Positions 5,770 through 11,436 of a stretch of 13,175 nt of DNA are shown in pieces. This DNA is from Xanthobacteraceae bacterium. GTDB taxonomy: Bacteria; Pseudomonadota; Alphaproteobacteria; Rhizobiales; Xanthobacteraceae. The stretch spans positions 1 to 13,175 of the forward strand of contig JASHSY010000097.1 in assembly GCA_030040825.1 (NCBI GenBank). The letters run 5' to 3'. The first letter of the stretch is position 1, and every line of letters begins with the position of its first letter. The position numbers and the translations under genes were made by a program. The notes beneath the pieces were generated by a model. The model saw only the letters and a list, made by a program, of their open reading frames with translations, was not told the DNA's origin and did no database searches.

Positions 5770-7920
5770 ATGCCCGGCGTCCGTTTTGACCGGTTGTTGA
5801 CGTCCACAGCTGTCGCAATTCTGCTCTCCGGCGTCACAATCGGCGCTGTCGCCGAACCGCAATCCGGTTCGGCCGCGGACTCCGCTATGGCGGCGCCGGC
5901 AACGGCCGCGCCTTCAGCTCCAACAAGCGACGCCCCCCAACGGGCCGCACAACATCCTGCGCCAGCGCAGGAAAGCACGTCGCCCGCCATTCCTGCCAAA
6001 CCTGAAGCGACCTCCGAGCAGCCCGCCGGCACGCCAAGCAAGCCACAGGCCGATTCCGCCCAACCGACCGCCGCGGCGGCAACGAACGAACAACCAGCAG
6101 CCCCAGTGAACACCGAAACTCCGGCTGCAAATCCGCAATCGGCTGCGCCAGTCGCGGCCGAAGCTCCAGCCGCATCCCCGCAACCGGCTGCAGCGACTGG
6201 CGGCGACGAAGTGCCTGCTATCGCAACGCCAGCAGTAGCTGCCACAGCGGCGCCAAACGCTGTCGCTAACGCCGACGCGCCGGTCACGGAGCAATTGCGC
6301 GAGCTTGCAAATGGCAAATTCGACCGCGTCACTGGCGGCAAGAAAGAGCGGGCGGCCATCGAAGCGTTTTACTCAGGCCGGGATTATGCACCGCTGTGGA
6401 TCACGGATGGCAAGCCAAACGAGCGCGCGACCGCAGCAATCAGTTATCTGGAAAAGGTCGGCGCTGACGGTCTTGATCCGGCCGACTATCCGGTGCCGAA
6501 TTTCGCATCGCTGGACGATCCGGCGGGTCTGGCCGAAGCTGAGATCAGACTGACGACCTCCGTCGTGGCATACGCGCATCACGCGCAAGTCGGCCGCGTC
6601 CACTGGAGCCGTGTCAGCGGCGACATCTATTACGACCAGAAACCGTCGACGCCTGCCGAAGTTCTGGCCGCTTTGGCCGATTCTAAAGATGTCAGCGAAA
6701 CCCTCGACTCCTACGAGCCGCATGATCCGGGCTATGTGGCACTGAAAGCGAAGCTTGCCGAATTACGTGCCGGGAAGGCACAGCCGGCACAGGAGCAGAT
6801 TCCAAACGGACCGGCGCCGAGGCTTGGCGCGCAAGACGACCGCGTACCGCTGCTACGGCAACGGCTCGGCGTTCCAGGCAATGGCACGACCTTCGACAAG
6901 GCGCTGTCGACCGCCGTCAAGAAGTTTCAGCAAGAGCACGAGCTCAAAGTCACCGGCACGCTGTCGACGCAGACGATCGAGGCGCTCAACGGCCGCCAGC
7001 CGGATCGACCGATCGATACGATCATCGCCAATCTCGAGCGCTGGCGGTGGATGCCGCATGACCTCGGCAAGACCTACGTGATGGTCAATCTTCCGGATTT
7101 CACGCTGCGCGTGATGCACGACGGCAAGGAATTGTGGAAGACCAGGATCGTCGACGGCAAACCGAATATGCCGACGCCGATCATGAGCGCGGAGATGAAA
7201 TTCATCACGGTCAATCCAACCTGGAACGTGCCGCCTTCGATCGTTGCCAGGGAATACATGCCGGTCCTGGAACAGGATCCTTCGGTGCTAGAGCGGATGG
7301 GACTTTCGGTAAGCACCAACCCGGATGGGACCGTGCATATTTCGCAGCCGCCGGGCGACAAAAACGCGCTCGGCCGGCTGCGCTTTAACTTCCCCAACAA
7401 ATTCCTGGTCTATCAGCACGACACGCCGGAAAAGCACCTGTTCGCCTATGACCGGCGAGCTTTCAGCCATGGCTGCATGCGGGTCCAGGATCCGGTGAAA
7501 TACGCCGAAGTACTGCTGTCGCTGGTGCGACCGCGCGACAATTACACCGAAGAAAAAATTCGTAGGATGTTCGGCAACAGTGAGGTGGACATCCAGTTTC
7601 CGCAATTCATTCCCGTACATCTGACCTATCAAACCGCTTTCGTCGATGAAGAGGGCAAGCTCGAATTCCGCGACGACATCTATGGCCGCGACAAGGTGTT
7701 GCTGGCGATCCTCAAGAGCGACGAGCGCAAAGTCGCCGATATCCCGATCGTGCGGCAGGATAACGTCATTCGCCGCGAGGCTCTGGCGATGCCTGACGGA
7801 GCCTTTGGTCGATTTGGCGGCGGCGGATTCTTCTCGCGGCTGTTCGGCGGCGGATCGAGCCCACCACCGGCGCCGCCGCCGCAACGCAAGCGCTCGGCGC
7901 AGCGAACGGAAATGCGCTAG
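5770..7920 (+). CDS. Exported L,D-transpeptidase (YkuD catalytic domain, YcbB/LdtD-like)
   Basis: Periplasmic enzyme predicted to make 3-3 (meso-DAP to meso-DAP) peptidoglycan cross-links by a cysteine mechanism; 716 residues. Order: signal peptide 1-28 (basic start, hydrophobic core, AVA-E cleavage); Ala/Pro/Gln-rich linker about 30-170; scaffold domain about 172-335 of the kind found in YcbB; peptidoglycan-binding domain about 352-408 (VPLLRQRLG...KFQQEHELKVTGTLSTQT); YkuD domain about 433-590 with the catalytic signature H550-DTP and S566-H-G-C569-M-R571, Cys569 being the nucleophile. The C-terminus continues about 125 residues past the catalytic motif and ends in a Gly-rich then Pro/Arg-rich tail (about 678-716). 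E. coli LdtD is about 615 residues, so the excess is largely linker and tail. The ATG at 5770 is chosen for its Shine-Dalgarno and signal peptide; an in-frame GTG at 5731 lies before the hairpin and is unlikely. It follows the sigma-54 regulator, which may control it. Confidence 0.95.
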   Translation: MPGVRFDRLLTSTAVAILLSGVTIGAVAEPQSGSAADSAMAAPATAAPSAPTSDAPQRAAQHPAPAQESTSPAIPAKPEATSEQPAGTPSKPQADSAQPTAAAATNEQPAAPVNTETPAANPQSAAPVAAEAPAASPQPAAATGGDEVPAIATPAVAATAAPNAVANADAPVTEQLRELANGKFDRVTGGKKERAAIEAFYSGRDYAPLWITDGKPNERATAAISYLEKVGADGLDPADYPVPNFASLDDPAGLAEAEIRLTTSVVAYAHHAQVGRVHWSRVSGDIYYDQKPSTPAEVLAALADSKDVSETLDSYEPHDPGYVALKAKLAELRAGKAQPAQEQIPNGPAPRLGAQDDRVPLLRQRLGVPGNGTTFDKALSTAVKKFQQEHELKVTGTLSTQTIEALNGRQPDRPIDTIIANLERWRWMPHDLGKTYVMVNLPDFTLRVMHDGKELWKTRIVDGKPNMPTPIMSAEMKFITVNPTWNVPPSIVAREYMPVLEQDPSVLERMGLSVSTNPDGTVHISQPPGDKNALGRLRFNFPNKFLVYQHDTPEKHLFAYDRRAFSHGCMRVQDPVKYAEVLLSLVRPRDNYTEEKIRRMFGNSEVDIQFPQFIPVHLTYQTAFVDEEGKLEFRDDIYGRDKVLLAILKSDERKVADIPIVRQDNVIRREALAMPDGAFGRFGGGGFFSRLFGGGSSPPPAPPPQRKRSAQRTEMR

Positions 7921-7927
7921 CGGCCGT

Positions 7928-7958
7928 CGAGCGCGTGCTCTGTCCTAGGCGCTCGTTT
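7928..7958 (+). terminator. Weak candidate intrinsic terminator after the L,D-transpeptidase
   Basis: CGAGCGC (7928-7934) pairs perfectly with GCGCTCG (7949-7955) around a 14-base loop, followed by only three T residues (7956-7958). Position right after the stop codon supports a terminator; the long loop and short T-run argue against an efficient one. Confidence 0.3.
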
Positions 7959-7989
7959 GGATCGGCGGGACGTTTGCGGCGTGCGCTGG

Positions 7990-8042
7990 CGCGCTGCACT
8001 TTTTCATCAACCCTGTTTGGATTTTGACGCGCGTGCAGCGCG
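7990..8042. repeat. 10-bp perfect inverted repeat with a 33-bp spacer
   Basis: CGCGCTGCAC (7990-7999) is the exact reverse complement of GTGCAGCGCG (8033-8042). The spacer between them is comparatively AT-rich (TTTTTCATCAA...GATTTTGAC), in contrast to the GC-rich arms. It lies in the noncoding region upstream of the efflux operon. It could be a looped RNA, a dimeric operator pair or a remnant; no function can be assigned. Confidence 0.45.
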
Positions 8043-8341
8043 TGGCTGCCCATAAAAGCGCCGCCGGAGTGTCGCCCGAAAAACACGCGCGCAAGCCAAA
8101 CGACAGCGGCGACTTCGCAACGCCGTCACAGTGTTGATATTCGCCAGACCGTGGGGCATGGTTATAGTTAACGCGATCGCTGGGGGGCAGGGATCGCAGC
8201 GAAAAATGCCCGGATAATCGCGGTTTCGCCGGGCTGGCGCCGCCGCGGGATTGGCGTGACATCGCCCCGTCCAACGGGCGCAGCGACGGGTTTGCGGCAG
8301 TGGTTGCGTTGGCCCATGCTGGTTGTGCACAAGGCTTTTGG

Positions 8342-9889
8342 GTGCGGCGCGGAGCATCTCTTCGCGCACCTATCTTCTTCCTGGCGTTGGCGATTGTCGG
8401 CGCGCTCTGTGGCTGCTCGGTCGGGCCCGACTATATCCCCGAGGCGGCCCCGACGCCGACCCATTTCAAGGAGCTGAAAGGCTGGAAGATTGCAACGCCG
8501 AGCGATCAAGTCCCTCGCGGCGAGTGGTGGGCCCTTTATCACGACCCGAAACTCAATCTTCTGATCAAGCAAGTCGAAATTTCCAATCAGACCGTCGCCG
8601 CGCAGGCGGCGGCTTACGAGCAGGCGCGCGCGCTCATTCGTGAAGCGCAAGCCTCGCTGTTTCCCACACTGAACGCCAGCTACAATGCCACCCGTGCCTA
8701 TAGCGGGCCGGGATCCGGCGCCGCTGGCGCGATCGCGAGCGCTTCGCGGTTGGGCACATACTCATCCACCTTCGTTCCGCAGATCTCCGGCACCTGGGAT
8801 CTCGACGTTTGGGGCCAAGTCCGCCGCCAAATCGAAAGCAACGCGTCTGCAGCGCAGTCGAGTTTCGCTACGCTCGGCAACGTCAAGCTCTCGGAGCAGG
8901 CATTGCTGGCGACCGCTTATTTCAATTTGCGCGCAACGGATTCGCTGCTGGATCTCCTTCAACGCACGGCGATCCAATACCGAAAAACGCTGGATATCGT
9001 GCAGAACCAGTTCAAGGCCGGATATTCGGTAACGCTTGGCGACGTCGCTACAGCGCGCGCGCAAGTGGAGATTACCGAAGCGCAGGCGAAGAGCGTGGCC
9101 TCCACGCGAGCGCAATACGAGCATGCCATTGCCATGCTGATCGGCCGGCCGCCGGCCGAGCTTTCCATCAGCCGCCATTTGCTCTCCGGCCGGATTCCAA
9201 AAATTCCGGTGACCGTGCCGTCTGAATTGCTTGAGCGGCGCCCGGACATCGCCGCTGCCGAGCGGACAATGCAGCAAGAAAATGCGCTGATCGGCGTTGC
9301 CGTCGCGGCGTATTTTCCACAGATCAGCTTATCCGGTCTGCTGTCGTGGACCGGCACTCATCCGTTACCATTCAATGTCGCCAATGAGGTCTGGTCGCTC
9401 GGTGCCGCTGGAACGCAAGTGCTGTTCAATGGCGGGCTCACTTCGGCGCAAGTCGATGCAGCACGCGCAGTTTATTGGCAAAGCGTCGCCAATTATCGAC
9501 AAACCGTGCTTACCGCGTTTCAAGGGGTTGAGGATCAACTTGTCGCCATACGCCAGCTAGCCCAGGCCCTCGCCGTGCAACAGCAAGCGGTGAAAGACGC
9601 CCAGCAGGCCGTCGACGTCTATCTCAATCAGTTCCAGGCGGGAACGATAGCCTTCACCACCGTGGTCACCGCAGAGATCACGCTGTTGGCCGACCAAGAG
9701 ACGGAACTGACTTACCGGCAGAACCTTTTCCTCGCCAGCGTAACGCTGATTGAGGATCTTGGCGGCGGCTGGGACAAAACCCTGCTGCCGACGAAGCAAG
9801 AATTGGAGAAGGATTTCTCATTGCTTCCGCAATTGCCCCCAAACGGCGCAGGCTTGCGGCAGGAGCCGGCGGATAACGCAAGTCATTGA
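8342..9889 (+). CDS. RND efflux outer-membrane factor, NodT/OprM-type lipoprotein
   Basis: TolC-like outer-membrane channel of a tripartite exporter. From the GTG at 8342 it is 515 residues: a basic MRRG start, a hydrophobic core, and a lipobox-like LCGC ending at Cys25, followed by SVGPDY, the characteristic beginning of mature NodT-family proteins. The body shows the two-fold outer-membrane efflux repeat: helices with TVAAQAAAYEQARALI then an FPTLNASY strand in the first half, and RRPDIAAAER, then YFPQISLSG, in the second. It ends in a Gln/Ala-rich coiled-coil hairpin (about 405-460) and a hydrophilic tail. A GTG at 8300 in the same frame would add 14 residues before the basic n-region; 8342 is preferred because it gives a clean lipoprotein signal. 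First gene of an OMF-adaptor-pump cluster, with a 116-bp gap to the adaptor. Family is firm; start is moderately sure. Confidence 0.92.
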   Translation: MRRGASLRAPIFFLALAIVGALCGCSVGPDYIPEAAPTPTHFKELKGWKIATPSDQVPRGEWWALYHDPKLNLLIKQVEISNQTVAAQAAAYEQARALIREAQASLFPTLNASYNATRAYSGPGSGAAGAIASASRLGTYSSTFVPQISGTWDLDVWGQVRRQIESNASAAQSSFATLGNVKLSEQALLATAYFNLRATDSLLDLLQRTAIQYRKTLDIVQNQFKAGYSVTLGDVATARAQVEITEAQAKSVASTRAQYEHAIAMLIGRPPAELSISRHLLSGRIPKIPVTVPSELLERRPDIAAAERTMQQENALIGVAVAAYFPQISLSGLLSWTGTHPLPFNVANEVWSLGAAGTQVLFNGGLTSAQVDAARAVYWQSVANYRQTVLTAFQGVEDQLVAIRQLAQALAVQQQAVKDAQQAVDVYLNQFQAGTIAFTTVVTAEITLLADQETELTYRQNLFLASVTLIEDLGGGWDKTLLPTKQELEKDFSLLPQLPPNGAGLRQEPADNASH

Positions 9890-10005
9890 TAAATTGTAAG
9901 AATTTTTCTGGCCTAGGACCAAAACCGGCGTCCGAACTGATCCCAGATTAGCGAATTTTCATTAGGCGAGCCGTGCTGCCTGCCGTTATATACTGACGCC
10001 CTCGG

Positions 10006-11307
10006 ATGATGATCGAGCAGATGGACGAGCGAACACGCAGACCCGGCGGCGAGACAGCTCCCGAAGTTCATCCGACGGCACCGGCGCCCGTTCATAAGCC
10101 ACCGCCGGTCGGCAGACGGCATTGGATTATCGGCCTGATCGCCCTGATCGGTATTTTGCTCGCCGGCTATCTCATTTATCGCTCATCGAGCACGACCCCG
10201 CCTGGCGCCGCCGGGCGCACGCGACAGCAACCGGCGCAACCGGTCGGCGCCGCGACCGTCGGCACCGGCGACATCCGCGTCATCGTCAATGCCCTCGGCA
10301 CGGTCACACCGATCGCGACGGTCACCGTGCAGACCCAGATCGACGGCCAGCTTCAGCAGGTTGCTTTCACTGAAGGGCAAACCGTCAAGCAGGGCGATTT
10401 TCTGGCGCAGATCGACCCACGGCCGTATCAATTGCTCCAAGCGCAATACGAGGGCCAGTTGGCGCGCGACCAGGGACTGCTCGCCCAGGCGCGGGTCGAC
10501 TTGGAGCGCTATCAAAAACTTGCAGAACAGAACTCGATCGCCCGCCAGCAATACGAGGATCAGGTCTATATCGTGCAGCAGTATCAGGGCACGGTGAAAC
10601 TCGACCAGGCGCAAGTCGATCAACAAAAGCTCAATGTCATCTATTGCCGTATCGTTTCGCCGGTCACCGGGCGGGTCGGGCTGCGTTTGGTCGATCCGGG
10701 AAATTACGTGCAAACCTCGACCAGCACCGGCCTCGCCGTCATTACTCAGATGCAGCCGATCACCGTGATCTTCCCCGTTCCGGAAGACGACCTGCCGGAT
10801 ATCCTGCCGACGCTTAACTCCGGCGGTACGTTCCAGGTCGCCGCTTATGATCGTGCCAACGTCAAGCTCTTGGCGCTCGGCCGCGTCATTGCGCTCGACA
10901 GCCAGATCGACACCACAACCGGAACCGTGAAGGTGCGTGCGCAGTTCGAGAACTCCGACAACGCGCTGTTTCCGAACCAGTTCGTCAACGCGCAACTCTT
11001 GGTGAAAACCTTGACCAACGTGGTCACGGTGCCGACCTCGGCAATCCAGCGCGGCGCCCCCGGCACATATGTCTATGTGATCAACGACGGCAAAGTAGCG
11101 GTGCGGACGATTAAGACCGGCCCGACCGACGGACCAATGACCGCAGTCACGTCGGGGCTTTCCGCCGGCGAGCAAGTGGTGGTAGATGGCACCGACCGCC
11201 TGCGCGACGGCGCGCGCGTAACAGTTCCCGGAGCGGCACCTGCTGCCGGCACTACGCCGAAGAATTCGGGCAGCTCGCAAAATCGGCGCAATAGCGGCAG
11301 TCAGTAG
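10006..11307 (+). CDS. mdtA: RND periplasmic adaptor (membrane fusion protein), MdtA-like
   Basis: Joins the inner-membrane pump to the outer-membrane channel. 433 residues: a Pro-rich cytoplasmic start, an uncleaved membrane anchor at about 39-58 (HWIIGLIALIGILLAGYLIY) after RR, then the standard adaptor folds. Lipoyl half 1 is about 103-140 (TVQTQIDGQLQQVAFTEGQ), the coiled-coil hairpin about 141-213, lipoyl half 2 about 214-250 (RIVSPVTGRVGLRLVDPG), the beta-barrel about 253-335 and the membrane-proximal domain about 336-408. Segments such as SQIDTTTGTVKVRAQF and LFPNQFVNAQLLV match what I recall of E. coli MdtA closely, which suggests the MdtABC subgroup rather than AcrA. The Ser/Asn/Gly-rich tail (about 412-433) is likely disordered. 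Start: ATG at 10006; an in-frame ATG at 10021 is an equally plausible alternative and no strong ribosome-binding site separates them. The symbol is by similarity only. Confidence 0.92.
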   Translation: MMIEQMDERTRRPGGETAPEVHPTAPAPVHKPPPVGRRHWIIGLIALIGILLAGYLIYRSSSTTPPGAAGRTRQQPAQPVGAATVGTGDIRVIVNALGTVTPIATVTVQTQIDGQLQQVAFTEGQTVKQGDFLAQIDPRPYQLLQAQYEGQLARDQGLLAQARVDLERYQKLAEQNSIARQQYEDQVYIVQQYQGTVKLDQAQVDQQKLNVIYCRIVSPVTGRVGLRLVDPGNYVQTSTSTGLAVITQMQPITVIFPVPEDDLPDILPTLNSGGTFQVAAYDRANVKLLALGRVIALDSQIDTTTGTVKVRAQFENSDNALFPNQFVNAQLLVKTLTNVVTVPTSAIQRGAPGTYVYVINDGKVAVRTIKTGPTDGPMTAVTSGLSAGEQVVVDGTDRLRDGARVTVPGAAPAAGTTPKNSGSSQNRRNSGSQ

Positions 11308-11308
11308 G

Positions 11309-11356
11309 ACATGATCCGGGAAGGCGGAGGCGGATTTTTCCGGAAAGGGATCTTGT
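11309..11356. repeat. Degenerate palindromic intergenic repeat inside the efflux operon
   Basis: ACATGATCC (11309-11317) pairs with GGATCTTGT (11348-11356) at 8 of 9 positions; inside, TCCGG (11315-11319) and CCGGA (11340-11344) offer an alternative pairing. The arrangement ATGATCCGG ... TTTTCCGGAAA ... GATC resembles a short dispersed palindrome I recall as abundant in Bradyrhizobium-like genomes. This copy is imperfect. It lies 1 bp after the adaptor stop and about 80 bp before the pump gene. Pairing is seen directly; membership of a repeat family is from memory. Confidence 0.5.
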
Positions 11357-11436
11357 TCCGCTGAACTACCGCGCAGTGCGTTTGGAGCGGCGAGCGCGAA
11401 CTGGGACGCGATCTTGCGCGGCAATGAAACGGTGCG

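Larger units (their letters stand above)
7921..8341. other. Noncoding stretch between the L,D-transpeptidase and the efflux operon
   Basis: About 420 bp with no convincing gene on either strand; the longest short frame (GTG at 8033, 34 codons) has no ribosome-binding site or recognisable domain. It contains a weak terminator-like hairpin just after the transpeptidase, a 10-bp inverted repeat at 7990-8042, and a -10-like TATAGT at 8163-8168 whose only -35-like partner (TTGATA, 8134-8139) is too far away at 23 bp. Downstream are nested short inverted repeats (GCGATC/GATCGC, GCGAAA/TTTCGC, GCCCGG/CCGGGC) between 8173 and 8234. The region probably holds the efflux operon promoter and operator, but no site is certain. 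Confidence 0.5.

Noticed and set aside
5547..6359. A 270-codon minus-strand frame rich in Ala/Gly/Ser/Val opposite the transpeptidase 5' part
   Set aside because: Its composition is the reverse-complement image of the Ala/Pro-rich linker; no ribosome-binding site or domain.
8033..8137. A 34-codon frame starting at GTG in the noncoding stretch
   Set aside because: No ribosome-binding site, it begins inside an inverted-repeat arm, and the product has no recognisable feature.
9891..9905. AAATT-GTAAG-AATTT as a terminator after the outer-membrane factor gene
   Set aside because: Only a 5-bp AT-only stem; too weak to terminate, and the next gene is probably in the same operon.
9989..9994. TATACT as a -10 element for the adaptor gene
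   Set aside because: No -35 at suitable spacing and only 11 bases to the start codon; chance occurrence is likely.
10183..11424. A 413-codon minus-strand frame opposite the adaptor gene
   Set aside because: Antisense shadow; Arg/Asp/Leu-rich with no domain, whereas the plus strand is a full MdtA-like protein.
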